DNA from: Shewanella canadensis
GTDB taxonomy: Bacteria > Pseudomonadota > Gammaproteobacteria > Enterobacterales > Shewanellaceae
NCBI RefSeq assembly: GCF_003966225.1
Contig: NZ_RXNU01000021.1
Coordinates: 1-47,843, forward strand
Length of the DNA stretch: 47,843 nt
Direction of reading: 5' to 3'
Shown here: positions 1-8,219 of the stretch, in pieces
Layout: each line of letters starts with the position of its first letter
Position numbering within the stretch: the stretch's first letter is position 1
The notes under the pieces: model-generated
The model's database searches: none
The model's input: the letters and a program-made list of their open reading frames with translations, nothing else
Told to the model about the DNA's origin: nothing
Translations under genes and position numbers: made by a program

Positions 1-118
1 TTACTCACCCGTCCGCCGCTCGACGTCTGATAGCAAGCTATCTCCGTTTCCGCTCGACTTGCATGTGTTAGGCCTGCCGCCAGCGTTCAATCTGAGCCAT
101 GATCAAACTCTTCAATTA
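1..118 (-). rRNA. rrs: 16S ribosomal RNA, 5' end only
   Basis: The reverse complement begins near position 118 with AATTGAAGAGTTTGATCATG, the conserved bacterial 16S start (universal 27F site), and runs into the V1 region before the window ends. Only about 118 nt are present; the rest lies to the left. The V1 stem contains a GATAGCTTGCTATC hairpin. The gene is read leftward from the P1/P2 promoters and leader immediately to its right. The exact mature 5' end is set by homology and could be off by one or two bases. Confidence 0.97.
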
Positions 119-299
119 AAGTTTTTTGTTTTACTCACTAACTCAACTAAGAGCGTGAGCAAAACGGCTCAATGAATTATACTGTTTTTCATCAATCCGA
201 AGATTAATGAAGTTTACATATTGCTATGGTCACTCAGTGGTTCATCGAGTTAAATTTTTGATTGCTTCCAAAGAAGCAATTTCGAATAACTCAACACCT

Positions 300-368
300 G
301 TGAGTGTCCACACAGATTTCTTGTTTCAATTTGTTAAAGAGCGTTAGCATCAATCTTTCAGATGCTGC
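300..368 (-). promoter_or_regulatory. rRNA leader antitermination signals (boxB-boxA-boxC)
   Basis: On the minus strand a GCATC/GATGC hairpin (347-365, boxB-like) is followed by GCTCTTTAACA (332-342, boxA) and then by CTGTGTGGACACTC (about 303-316, boxC). This order and sequence match the E. coli rrn leader, where NusB/S10 bind boxA and allow Rho-resistant transcription of rRNA. The rest of the 119-640 leader is AT-rich spacer that should contain the 16S processing stem; I see no gene in it. Confidence 0.85.
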
Positions 369-402
369 CGTTAGACGCTAGGTCGTTGGCTTGAGGAGGC
401 GT

Positions 403-430
403 ATTTTACACGCTCCGTGGTTGGCGTCAA
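403..430 (-). promoter_or_regulatory. rrn P2 promoter
   Basis: Reading leftward, TTGACG (425-430) and TAAAAT (403-408) are separated by 16 nt. This lies about 250 nt closer to 16S than P1, the usual arrangement of tandem rrn promoters. It is assigned by sequence only. Confidence 0.65.
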
Positions 431-650
431 GTGCTTATTTTAAGAAGTTTTTCAAGCGATGATTTCTTAATCACTAATGTGAAAACCAATCAACACCCGA
501 AGCCCTTAAAGCGCTTGTCACCTGAGTCTAATTCCGAAGAAGTTAAACTCTCTAACACTGCTGCAAGTCCCGTACTATCTAACCTTTTGACTATTTCTAA
601 TCTCAAGTAATTAGCTTAGTTGGCCTGCTGTGCCGTGTCAGTGGATGCGC

Positions 651-720
651 ATTATAGGGAGTTTAAGAAAGGGTGCAAGGGCTTTTTGAATGAATATTTC
701 AATAATCGTATCGAACGTAT
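651..720 (-). promoter_or_regulatory. rrn P1 promoter with UP element
   Basis: Minus-strand TTGCAC (673-678), a 16-nt spacer and TATAAT (651-656) are followed by a GCGC discriminator. Upstream, 680-720 is AT-rich (AAATATTCATTCAAAAA), as expected for an UP element. The 16-nt spacer and GC discriminator are hallmarks of stringently controlled rrn P1 promoters that respond to ppGpp/DksA and the initiating NTP. The expected start is around 642-645. Confidence 0.8.
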
Positions 721-789
721 ACTGATTAGACGAAGTGACTATTTATAATTCGTTTACAGCACACTTTACGAATTAATTACGTCTTATGG

Positions 790-824
790 ATTGAATAAAG
801 GGACCAGAGGTCCCTTTATTCAAT
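790..824. terminator. Terminator hairpin downstream of the ccm thioredoxin gene
   Basis: A perfect 16-bp inverted repeat, ATTGAATAAAGGGACC / GGTCCCTTTATTCAAT with loop AGA, starts 15 nt past the stop codon of the 840-1418 gene. The T tract lies within the stem rather than after it, so it may terminate weakly or bidirectionally. It separates the ccm operon from the rRNA promoter. Confidence 0.6.
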
Positions 825-839
825 CTAGATAATACTGAT

Positions 840-1418
840 TTATGGCTTATCTATAAAACTTTGTATCAACTCTTCGGCTTTTTTGTCATCCCAATCGACA
901 AAAGTGCGTACAAAGGCCAACAGTTCACCTTCTTTATTCAAAATGAAAGTCGCAGGAATTGTATCGAGTGGAAAAACACGACCTAACTCTTGCTTTTCAT
1001 CATAGTAAGAATTGAACGCTTCCATTCCTAGCTCTTTCAAAAATGGTTCAACCTTATCTTTACCTTCAAGATCGATTGAGATTGGCAAAATTTCAAAGTC
1101 TTTGGAATCGAACTTAGCAGATAAACGTTCAATCGCCGGTAATTCACGAACGCAAGGTGGGCACCAAGTCGCCCACATGTTGACCATGATCACCTTACCT
1201 TTATATTGGCTGAAATCTACCGCATCACCTTTGCTATCTTTAAAGGGAACGACGTCTATAGCATATGTTTTTGGTAAAACATTAATAAGGTCAATACTGG
1301 ATTGGCTCGCAGCTTCTGCTTTTTTTTGCATACCAGGGTAGGCAAATGCTGTACTTGCAGAGAGCGAGCTTAGAGCCAACAGCGAAACTGTTAGCACACT
1401 AGCTAACCGTTTCTTCAT
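840..1418 (-). CDS. Periplasmic TlpA/ResA-like thiol-disulfide oxidoreductase
   Basis: This 192-residue protein has a Sec signal peptide (MKKRLASVLT to about STAFA, residue 26) and a thioredoxin fold. The active site is WATWCPPC (about residues 82-89), and a cis-proline segment, DTIPATFIL, lies near residue 154. Members of the family reduce periplasmic cysteines. It is last in the ccmF-ccmG-ccmH operon and its start overlaps the ccmH stop by 4 nt, so translation is probably coupled. It is distinct from CcmG (soluble rather than membrane-anchored), so it is a second thioredoxin-like protein for cytochrome c maturation. Whether it acts on apocytochrome, CcmH or something else cannot be read from the sequence. 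Confidence 0.85.
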   Translation of the reverse strand: MKKRLASVLTVSLLALSSLSASTAFAYPGMQKKAEAASQSSIDLINVLPKTYAIDVVPFKDSKGDAVDFSQYKGKVIMVNMWATWCPPCVRELPAIERLSAKFDSKDFEILPISIDLEGKDKVEPFLKELGMEAFNSYYDEKQELGRVFPLDTIPATFILNKEGELLAFVRTFVDWDDKKAEELIQSFIDKP

Positions 1419-1897
1419 TTATCCGCTCGCTTAAGCAATTTATCTAACTCTTTTTGATCTTCAGCACTGAGTTCCTGCTCATCTACTTCAGTTATACGTT
1501 GCTTACGTATAAAGAAGAAGCCAATCAATAAGCCAAATAAGAGTAAAGCAACCGGACCTAACCATAAAGCATAGGTCTTCGCTTCCATTCTTGGTTTATA
1601 GAGTACGAACTCACCATAACGGCTGGTCATAAACTCGATGATTTCATCATCGGCTTTACCCGCATCAACCATCTGATAAACTTCAAGACGGAGATCCTGT
1701 GCAACAGGTGAATTAGAATCGATTAAGTTTTGGTTCTGACACTGGGGACAACGAAGCGAGTGCGCTAACTCTAGCGCTCGTTTCTGTTTATCAACAGATT
1801 TAAACTCATAAGTATCGACCGGAGTCGCAAAGGCCGATGAGATCAGTGTCATAGACAAAAGAATCATGCCGAGAAACTTAAAAATCAACTTGTTCAT
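1415..1897 (-). CDS. ccmH: Cytochrome c maturation protein CcmH (haem lyase subunit)
   Basis: 160 residues: signal peptide (to about AFA, residue 24), then LRCPQCQNQN (about 48-57) holding the family's redox-active RCxxC pair, and one transmembrane helix (about 110-131) followed by a charged cytoplasmic tail. CcmH reduces or presents the CXXCH cysteines of apocytochrome c to the CcmF haem ligase. The protein is the short form; the CcmI part fused to it in E. coli is a separate gene at 4858. It overlaps ccmG and the downstream thioredoxin gene by 4 nt each. Confidence 0.95.
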   Translation of the reverse strand: MNKLIFKFLGMILLSMTLISSAFATPVDTYEFKSVDKQKRALELAHSLRCPQCQNQNLIDSNSPVAQDLRLEVYQMVDAGKADDEIIEFMTSRYGEFVLYKPRMEAKTYALWLGPVALLLFGLLIGFFFIRKQRITEVDEQELSAEDQKELDKLLKRADK

Positions 1898-2451
1898 GAT
1901 GCACCATCCAATTTAGCAGCAGCCTGAAGCTCCTCAATCATAGGAAATAAGGTTTCATTCCAGACACGCTGATCGATAGGACCAGCGTAACGATAACGAA
2001 TAATTCCATTATGATCGACCAAGTAACTTTCTGGAGCACCGTAAACACCAAGGTCTAACCCTAAGCGGCCATCGTGATCGAAAATGTTAACTGTATATGG
2101 GTCACCCTGACGGTTTAGCTCACGAATCGCCATTGCTCGTTCATCACGATAGTTAATACCGTAGATTGGTAAGATATCTTGTCTTGCTAATCTCATCAGG
2201 TAAGGATGCTCATACTTACACGATGGGCACCATGTGGCCCATACATTTAATAATGAAACCTTTCCCTTTAAGCTCTCGTTTGTAATTAAATCACCGCGGT
2301 CTTCAAGACGCTCTAGCTGGAAAGCCGGTATCGGCTTTCCCTCAAGTGCAGAATCTAGATTCTGTGGATTAAGGAAGAGTCCCTTATAAAGGAACACTCC
2401 CATAACTAAGAATAATACCAACGGAATAAATAGTACTAGCCTCTTCTTCAT
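1894..2451 (-). CDS. ccmG: Cytochrome c maturation thioredoxin CcmG (DsbE)
   Basis: 185 residues with one N-terminal membrane anchor (about 5-27) and a periplasmic thioredoxin domain carrying WATWCPSC (about 72-79). The GVYGAPESYLVD segment (about 136-147) is typical of CcmG: it has the cis-proline and the acidic residue near the active site. CcmG delivers electrons from CcdA/DsbD to CcmH and apocytochrome c. It starts 17 nt after ccmF and overlaps ccmH by 4 nt. Confidence 0.95.
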   Translation of the reverse strand: MKKRLVLFIPLVLFLVMGVFLYKGLFLNPQNLDSALEGKPIPAFQLERLEDRGDLITNESLKGKVSLLNVWATWCPSCKYEHPYLMRLARQDILPIYGINYRDERAMAIRELNRQGDPYTVNIFDHDGRLGLDLGVYGAPESYLVDHNGIIRYRYAGPIDQRVWNETLFPMIEELQAAAKLDGAS

Positions 2452-2468
2452 ACTTGCCCCAATTCAAG

Positions 2469-4448
2469 TTAAGCCGTAGCTAATTTCGCTTTTTTAGCAT
2501 CAGCTTTCGATGCTTCTGTTACTTTCTTTGTACGATAACGCTTATCTGACGCGGCAAAGACACCACCGACCATCATAAATATGCTTCCGAACCATAACCA
2601 ACGAACAAATGGCTTATAGTTAAGACGAACAGCAAACTGAGTTCTACTTAATGGATCACCCATTGTGATATAGAGATCTCTGAATAATCCCCAATCGATT
2701 CCAGCCTCTGTCATGTCCATAGTACGAACGTTGTACTGGCGACGATCTGGCCTTAGAAGGGCGACAAACTCACCATCTTTAGTGACCTCAACCTGCCCCT
2801 GTTGAGCGGTGTAGTTCGGACCCACAACATTCTTTGTCTCAATGTAGTTAAAGGTGTAACCAGCAAGTTCCTGACTGATCCCAGGTCCCATACGTACACT
2901 TTTCTCTATCGAGTAGTTTGAAACCATAGTTCCACCGACGACAGATACGGCAATACCCAGATGGGCAATGATCATACCCAGCTGGCTTCTTCCCATTCTG
3001 GCAAGGCTAAACGAACCATCTTTATCTTTGGTGATATCGAGGGCCGCTCTAAATGTGCTAGCAGTAACCCATGTAGCGGTACCAACCCCCATCATAACCC
3101 AGATATTAAATTGACCATCAGCAAGGAAAGGAGCGGCTACACCTGCAACCGTCGCGATAATTGCTGGCACTAATAGCTTTGCCTTTAACTCGCCAGGCTT
3201 GGATTTTTTCCAACGAATATTTGGACCAATTCCCATAAACACAAATAGTACAAGAACGATAGGTACAAACACTGCGTTAAAGTAAGGAGGTCCAACTGAA
3301 ATCTTACCCATGTTTAGTGCATCGATAAGTAGCGGATACAAGGTACCCAGAAGAACCGTACCGCAGGCTACCGTCAGTAAAATATTACATACTAATAGCA
3401 TGGTTTCTTTTGACTTAAGCTCGAACCGAGCAGGACTCTTCATCTCACTGGCTCTAAACGCAAACAACGTGAGCGAACCGCCGACAGCCAGCCCCAGAAG
3501 CAAGAGAATGAACATGCCTCGACTTGGATCTGCTGCAAATGAGTGCACAGAAGTCAAAACACCAGAACGTACAATGAAGGTACCAAGTAAGCTCAATGAG
3601 AAAGCGAAGATAGATAGCAATACCGTCCAGTTACGGAATGCGGCACGCTTCTCAGTAACAATAACGGAGTGTAATAACGCAGTACCGATTAACCAAGGCA
3701 TAAATGATGCGTTTTCAACTGGATCCCAGAACCACCAACCGCCCCAGCCAAGCTCATAATAAGCCCACCAAGAACCTAATGAAATACCACCGGTAAGGAA
3801 TATCCAGGCTGCAAGTGTCCATGGACGACTCCAACGTGCCCAAGCTGAATCCAGACTTCCACCCATTAAGGCTGCAATTGCAAAAGCAAAGCTAACAGCG
3901 AAACCAACATAACCCAGATACAACATAGGAGGATGGAAGATTAAGCCCACGTCCTGAAGCATTGGGTTAAGGTCGCGTCCTTCCATAGGTACCGGAAACA
4001 AACGTTCAAAAGGACTCGAAGTAAGGACCATAAACAGCGTAAAGCCGATCGTGATCATCGCCAGCACTGCTAAAACCCGAGCGGTGAAGACCTCTTCTAG
4101 CCCTTTACTGAAAAATGCTACGGCTGCTGCCCAACACGACAGAGCAAATACCCAGAATAGTAGTGAGCCTTCATGCCCACCCCATACCGCAGCTATCTTG
4201 AAGAAAATTGGCAGTTCCGAATTTGAATGATGAGCAACGTATGCTACCGAAAAATCATCAATAGCGAAGCTATAACCAAGAACAACAACGGATAAAAATA
4301 TAAAGAAGAACATGCCATAACTTAATGGCCAAGCATAACGCACTAAGTATTGGTCTTTACGTGCAACGCCAATTAAAGGAACGCTGGCTAACAGGAAGGC
4401 GAATGCCAATCCTATTATCAACGATAAGTGTCCTAATTCAGGGATCAT
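2469..4448 (-). CDS. ccmF: Cytochrome c haem lyase subunit CcmF
   Basis: 659 residues, a full-length polytopic protein with about 14-15 predicted membrane helices. The tryptophan-rich WWD signature WGGWWFWDPVENASFMPWL (about 235-253) binds haem in the haem-handling protein family, and HPPMLYLGYVGFAV (about 172-185) contains a conserved histidine. CcmF receives haem from CcmE and attaches it to apocytochrome c. It is the first gene of the leftward operon; AAGGAAA precedes the ATG. I found no convincing promoter for it in 4449-4700. Confidence 0.96.
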   Translation of the reverse strand: MIPELGHLSLIIGLAFAFLLASVPLIGVARKDQYLVRYAWPLSYGMFFFIFLSVVVLGYSFAIDDFSVAYVAHHSNSELPIFFKIAAVWGGHEGSLLFWVFALSCWAAAVAFFSKGLEEVFTARVLAVLAMITIGFTLFMVLTSSPFERLFPVPMEGRDLNPMLQDVGLIFHPPMLYLGYVGFAVSFAFAIAALMGGSLDSAWARWSRPWTLAAWIFLTGGISLGSWWAYYELGWGGWWFWDPVENASFMPWLIGTALLHSVIVTEKRAAFRNWTVLLSIFAFSLSLLGTFIVRSGVLTSVHSFAADPSRGMFILLLLGLAVGGSLTLFAFRASEMKSPARFELKSKETMLLVCNILLTVACGTVLLGTLYPLLIDALNMGKISVGPPYFNAVFVPIVLVLFVFMGIGPNIRWKKSKPGELKAKLLVPAIIATVAGVAAPFLADGQFNIWVMMGVGTATWVTASTFRAALDITKDKDGSFSLARMGRSQLGMIIAHLGIAVSVVGGTMVSNYSIEKSVRMGPGISQELAGYTFNYIETKNVVGPNYTAQQGQVEVTKDGEFVALLRPDRRQYNVRTMDMTEAGIDWGLFRDLYITMGDPLSRTQFAVRLNYKPFVRWLWFGSIFMMVGGVFAASDKRYRTKKVTEASKADAKKAKLATA

Positions 4449-4676
4449 GGGGTTTCCTTAGTCCTATAGATGAATTGATCAAGTTAGTGCTTGATTCAAC
4501 ACACAAGAGTTTGCAGCTTACACTACTCAAGGTACATATTTTGAGTCATTTTAGTATTTGCTGTTGTATCTGTCTGCTTCTTTCGAACAAATATGGGTGA
4601 CCTGTCTCATTCTATGCTCACAATAGTCACGGATACAGATGTTAAAAGCATCGGATTTTAAGCTCTGACCCTTAGG

Positions 4677-4692
4677 TGAAACTTAAGTTTCA
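4677..4692. promoter_or_regulatory. Perfect 16-bp palindrome between ccmF and ccmI
   Basis: TGAAACTTAAGTTTCA is a perfect palindrome about midway in the 409-bp divergent region (4449-4857). Its symmetry and position fit a dimeric regulator's operator. I cannot assign it to a known regulator. Nothing else gene-like is visible in this intergenic region. Confidence 0.4.
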
Positions 4693-4770
4693 TCCATTTA
4701 AAAAAAATAGAAACGAACTGTGAACCAGTACCCAACTATCACCTTTTAAAGTAATGAACTTCTTATATTA

Positions 4771-4799
4771 CTGTTCAATGAATAATCTTTCCGTATAAT
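4771..4799 (+). promoter_or_regulatory. Possible ccmI promoter
   Basis: TATAAT at 4794-4799 has a weak CTGTTC -35 (4771-4776) at 17 nt. Transcription would start near 4806 and pass directly into the small hairpin at 4814-4828. The -10 is good and the -35 poor, so an activator may be needed. Confidence 0.4.
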
Positions 4800-4857
4800 C
4801 CTATCCCTATCCCTGCGGTGTACCCGCATTTTTTGTAACTAATGTGAAAAAGAAATA

Positions 4858-6105
4858 ATGACCACTCTCTGGATTTTTATTGCGCTTTTTGTGTTAGTCA
4901 GCCTAGTGCTGATTTGGTTTCCTCACTTTCGTCAGCAAAAGATGTTGCAAGCGGAAGAAGCAGGAGTACGTAAACAAACAAACCTCGAACTATTTAACAA
5001 TCGTCTTGCTACATTAGAAAAAGAGCTCGAAGATGAACTGTTAGATAAAGTTGAGTTCGATGCCCTCAAAAAAGAGTTAGAGATAAGCTTGCTTCAAGAT
5101 ATGAAGCAAGGCACTGATGAGTCTTTAGTAAATAAAGTCCAGCCTAAAGGGCTATTGTGGCCGATGCTGATGTCTGTGGTCATTATCGGAATATCTGGAT
5201 ACTTTTATACAACTCTGGGTGCATACGCAAAACTCGATCAACCTCAACCAGGCGGCCCACACGCTGGAATGACTCAAGAACAGGTCATGCAACAGCGCTT
5301 ACAGGCGATGGAAGAGCAGGTTAAAGCCGAACCAGAAAATAGTCAGTTACTGTTTAGCTTAGGGCATAGCTATATTTCAGCGAGTCGCTATGATGATGCT
5401 GTTAGGACCTTCGATAAGGCTATAGTACTTGTTGGAACTCATGCCGAGTTACTTGGACCAAAAGCTACGGCCATGTATTACAAAGGCAATCAGCAAATGA
5501 CGCCGGCAGTACAAGCGATTATCGATCAATCACTGTCTCTGGACCCAGAAGATCCTTCTACACTGTTATTGGTGGGTATGGATTCGTTCTTCACTGCCAA
5601 CTACGAAAAAGCCATCGAATCTTGGCAGATCATTCTCGATAGCGAGCGAAAAGATGTCGACCGCAGTGCCATCATCAATGCCATCGACAGTGCTAAAATG
5701 AGAATGGAAGCTGATACAGGTGAAATGCCAAACGATGCTGCACATGCCAACGTAAAAGATACGGCTAAGACTGTTAATGTCGAAGTTTCAATCGCACCTG
5801 AATTAGCAGATAAAGTTAATAGCTCTGATATGCTATTTATCTTTGCGCGTAGCACTGAGGGCCCTAAGGTTCCATTAGCTGCCGTCAAAGTGTCAGCTAA
5901 AAGTTTACCGACGACTATCACCTTAGATGACACAACCTCTATGGGTGGAGATGTGAAGCTAAGTGGTGCAAAGAATGTCGAGATTATTGCGGTGCTATCT
6001 AAGCATGGAACCGTTAAGCCTCAAGTCGGCGATCTTCAAGGGCATCTTGCATTGGTTAAAGTGGGTGACACGACTCAACTCTTAATCGATACATTAGTAG
6101 AATAA
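4858..6105 (+). CDS. ccmI: Cytochrome c maturation TPR protein CcmI
   Basis: 415 residues. N-terminal membrane helix (about 3-20), a cytoplasmic coiled-coil-like charged stretch (about 25-90), a second helix (about 101-120), then a periplasmic part with TPR-like repeats (LLFSLGHSYISASRYDDAVRTFDKAI, roughly 160-190, and a following repeat near 240) and a beta-rich C-terminal domain. CcmI binds the C-terminus of apocytochrome c and hands it to CcmF/CcmH. In E. coli this part is fused to CcmH. Here it stands alone, divergent from ccmF, and ends at two strong terminators, so it is probably monocistronic. Confidence 0.92.
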   Translation: MTTLWIFIALFVLVSLVLIWFPHFRQQKMLQAEEAGVRKQTNLELFNNRLATLEKELEDELLDKVEFDALKKELEISLLQDMKQGTDESLVNKVQPKGLLWPMLMSVVIIGISGYFYTTLGAYAKLDQPQPGGPHAGMTQEQVMQQRLQAMEEQVKAEPENSQLLFSLGHSYISASRYDDAVRTFDKAIVLVGTHAELLGPKATAMYYKGNQQMTPAVQAIIDQSLSLDPEDPSTLLLVGMDSFFTANYEKAIESWQIILDSERKDVDRSAIINAIDSAKMRMEADTGEMPNDAAHANVKDTAKTVNVEVSIAPELADKVNSSDMLFIFARSTEGPKVPLAAVKVSAKSLPTTITLDDTTSMGGDVKLSGAKNVEIIAVLSKHGTVKPQVGDLQGHLALVKVGDTTQLLIDTLVE

Positions 6106-6128
6106 ATAAGTCTGCTTATAAATAGTTC

Positions 6129-6154
6129 AAGGTCAGCTATGCTGGCCTTTTTTT
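6129..6154 (+). terminator. Rho-independent terminator of ccmI
   Basis: A stem AAGGTCAGC/GCTGGCCTT (one G-T pair, loop TAT) is followed by a T run, starting 24 nt after the ccmI stop. It is oriented for rightward transcription. Confidence 0.85.
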
Positions 6155-6170
6155 GTCTTCAAATTTAAGA

Positions 6171-6204
6171 CATAAAAAAACCGGCATCAGCCGGTTTTTT
6201 TATG
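6171..6204. terminator. Bidirectional terminator between ccmI and scyA
   Basis: CATAAAAAAACCGGC and GCCGGTTTTTTTATG flank loop ATCA, a perfect stem with A and T runs on both sides. It can end leftward scyA transcripts and back up the ccmI terminator. Confidence 0.9.
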
Positions 6205-6232
6205 TCTCTTGATAAGAGAACTACAACGAAGA

Positions 6233-6526
6233 TTACTTAGACATGAACTCAATAGCGTTCTTGTAATCTTCATCTGTACAATCTGTACACATGCCACCTG
6301 GTGGCATAGCGCCTTTACCAGTCTTAACTGTAGATACCAGCGTATCCAAACCTTGAGCAATACGTGGCTCCCAAGCTGCAGCATCATGTGCTTTTGGAGC
6401 GCCAGCGATACCCATGCTGTGGCATACTTGACATGCCTTGTCGTAGATGGCTTTACCTTCTTGTGCAGATACGTTTGCAGACAAAGTCAATGCAGCGAAA
6501 GCAGTCAATGCTAACAATTTTTTCAT
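6233..6526 (-). CDS. scyA: Small monohaem cytochrome c5-type ScyA
   Basis: 97 residues with a Sec signal peptide (MKKLLALTAFAALTLSANVSA) and one haem site, CQVCH. The axial methionine is probably in AMPPGG, and a second cysteine pair (MCTDC) is typical of the cytochrome c5 family, where it forms a disulfide. In Shewanella this protein is a periplasmic electron shuttle to terminal oxidases. The ATG at 6526 is preferred over an in-frame start 30 nt upstream because it begins the signal peptide and is preceded by AGGAAC. It is a substrate of the surrounding Ccm machinery. Confidence 0.9.
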   Translation of the reverse strand: MKKLLALTAFAALTLSANVSAQEGKAIYDKACQVCHSMGIAGAPKAHDAAAWEPRIAQGLDTLVSTVKTGKGAMPPGGMCTDCTDEDYKNAIEFMSK

Positions 6527-6625
6527 GTTTGATGTTCCTAATGCAAATACTAACAAAGCTTCAATGCTGCCCTTTTAACTGACTAAGAGTTAAGGCAGAC
6601 TATTTATTTAGCGCTTATAGGATAC

Positions 6626-6668
6626 ATTAAACTTCAATAAATCTCACCTTTTTGTGATTTCAATCAAA
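6626..6668 (-). promoter_or_regulatory. Predicted Crp/Fnr-activated scyA promoter
   Basis: On the minus strand TTGATTGAAATCAC (6654-6667) matches the FNR/EtrA consensus at 9 of 10 positions. The same dyad on the plus strand reads TGTGA-N6-TCAAA (6653-6668), 9 of 10 of the CRP consensus. A TTTAAT -10 (6626-6631) is centred 32 bp from the dyad, which places the site at -41.5, the class II activator position. The start would be near 6619. Whether CRP or EtrA binds is open. Confidence 0.55.
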
Positions 6669-6872
6669 GCCTGCGTGCTATTAGCACGACTTGATACACA
6701 AAATAGAGACTATATTAGCAAATGTTGAAAAAGTTCAGTTAATCTTGTTAAAAGGTTCAATTTTCGGAAGCATATCAAATTGCTGACAGATAGAATCAAC
6801 CATTACTAAACCCCTAAAAGGGATTGTGTTAATATCTCTTGTGTTAACATTCGGCTTGATATAGAGGACTCA

Positions 6873-7523
6873 GTGGCAGAACAACAAATAGCAAAGACCC
6901 TGCTTTCAGCCAATCAATTGACCTGTATTCGTGAAGAACGAATTCTGTTTGATGAACTTAGTTTTGAAATAACCGCGGGCGAAATCGTTCAGATAGAAGG
7001 GCCGAACGGCTCAGGCAAAACCAGCTTACTTCGCATCTTAGCCGGTTTATCTCGCCCATATGCCGGCGAAGTGTATTATCAGGGCGAAGATATTACCCGT
7101 AATAGAGATGAGTACAATGATGATCTTCTCTACCTCGGCCATCTGGCTGGCGTAAAGACTGAGCTAACCGCTGAAGAGAATCTTAACTTCAATTTAAGGA
7201 TCAGCGGGTATGATGAGTTCGATACACGCGGCATTCTTGCCAAAGTTAATTTAGCTGGTTTTGAAGAAGCACTGGCGGGTCACCTTTCAGCTGGGCAGCA
7301 TAGACGTACCGCTTTAGCACGACTATGGCATACAAACTGTAAAATTTGGCTATTAGACGAACCTTTTACTGCGATTGATAAGAAAGGTGTTGAAGAGTTG
7401 GAACATATCTTTCTAGACCATGCCAAGCGAGGCGGATGTGTCATCTTGACTACCCACCAGGATATGGGAATTATCGGTGACGATATACTTCGCAAAATTA
7501 GTCTTGAATATCGCTTTGTATAA
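6873..7523 (+). CDS. ccmA: Haem exporter ATP-binding protein CcmA
   Basis: 216 residues of a small ABC ATPase: Walker A GPNGSGKT (about 47-54), signature LSAGQHRR (about 137-144, with G-Q-H as usual in CcmA), Walker B IWLLDEP and switch histidine TTHQ. With CcmB and CcmC it powers release of haem-loaded CcmE. The start is GTG at 6873, preceded by GAGGA. It is first in ccmABCDE; two TTGTGTTAA repeats (6824, 6839) lie just upstream. Confidence 0.96.
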   Translation: MAEQQIAKTLLSANQLTCIREERILFDELSFEITAGEIVQIEGPNGSGKTSLLRILAGLSRPYAGEVYYQGEDITRNRDEYNDDLLYLGHLAGVKTELTAEENLNFNLRISGYDEFDTRGILAKVNLAGFEEALAGHLSAGQHRRTALARLWHTNCKIWLLDEPFTAIDKKGVEELEHIFLDHAKRGGCVILTTHQDMGIIGDDILRKISLEYRFV

Positions 7524-7532
7524 GGTTTCATA

Positions 7533-8219
7533 ATGAAGAAAGGCATCAGTTTTAGACAAGCATTTTTCACACTTTTAAAACGTGACTTACAAATTGCAAT
7601 CCGCCATAAAGGCGATATATTTAATCCCCTGCTCTTTTTTATCTTAGTGGTGACTCTATTCCCATTGGGTATTGGTCCAGAACCACAAGTGTTGTCCAGG
7701 GTTGCACCGGGAGTCATCTGGGTCGCCGCCCTGTTAGCCTCTATGCTCTCATTAGAGAGATTATTTAAGGCAGACTTCGTCGACGGCAGCCTTGAACAGA
7801 TGTTATTAAGCCCACAGCCACTGCCTTTAATGGTATTGGCTAAAGTACTAGCACATTGGATTTTAACTGGGGTACCATTAATACTGGTAGCTCCCCTATT
7901 AGCAGTATTGCTACACTTAGACGACAATAGCTATGGTGCATTGATGGCAACACTGGCTTTAGGTACACCGGTATTAAGTCTACTAGGTGCCATTGGTGTA
8001 GCCTTAACGGTTGGATTACATAAAGGCGGTGTTTTACTCAGTCTGCTTATCCTGCCTTTGTATATCCCGGTGCTCATCTTTGCCACCTCAGCAATCGATG
8101 CATCGAGTTTAAATTTACCCTACAGCGGTCATCTCGCAATCATAGGTGCGATGTTGGTCGGTTCATTAATATTGGCACCTTTTGCAATTGGTGCATCGCT
8201 AAGAGTGAGTACTAACTAA
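7533..8219 (+). CDS. ccmB: Haem exporter membrane protein CcmB
   Basis: 228 residues with about six hydrophobic helices and the family's N-terminal cytoplasmic stretch (LKRDLQIAIRHKGDIFNPLLFF). CcmB is the permease half of the CcmAB transporter. It lies 9 nt after ccmA and its stop codon directly abuts the ccmC ATG (TAAATG), consistent with coupled translation. Confidence 0.95.
   Translation: MKKGISFRQAFFTLLKRDLQIAIRHKGDIFNPLLFFILVVTLFPLGIGPEPQVLSRVAPGVIWVAALLASMLSLERLFKADFVDGSLEQMLLSPQPLPLMVLAKVLAHWILTGVPLILVAPLLAVLLHLDDNSYGALMATLALGTPVLSLLGAIGVALTVGLHKGGVLLSLLILPLYIPVLIFATSAIDASSLNLPYSGHLAIIGAMLVGSLILAPFAIGASLRVSTN

Noticed and set aside
4475..4482. TTGATCAA upstream of ccmF as an FNR site
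   Set aside because: The FNR consensus needs four bases between TTGAT and ATCAA; this is a fused 8-mer without a suitably placed -10.
4325..4600. Rightward 91-codon frame overlapping the ccmF 5' end
   Set aside because: It is mostly antisense to ccmF, has no ribosome-binding site, and its product shows no recognisable composition.
6681..6695. GTGCTATTAGCAC inverted repeat between scyA and ccmA as a terminator
   Set aside because: Short stem, no T run in either orientation, and upstream of both genes.
6824..6847. Two TTGTGTTAA direct repeats before ccmA as an operator
   Set aside because: Only two 9-bp copies in AT-rich DNA; no known regulator fits, so they are mentioned with ccmA but not called.
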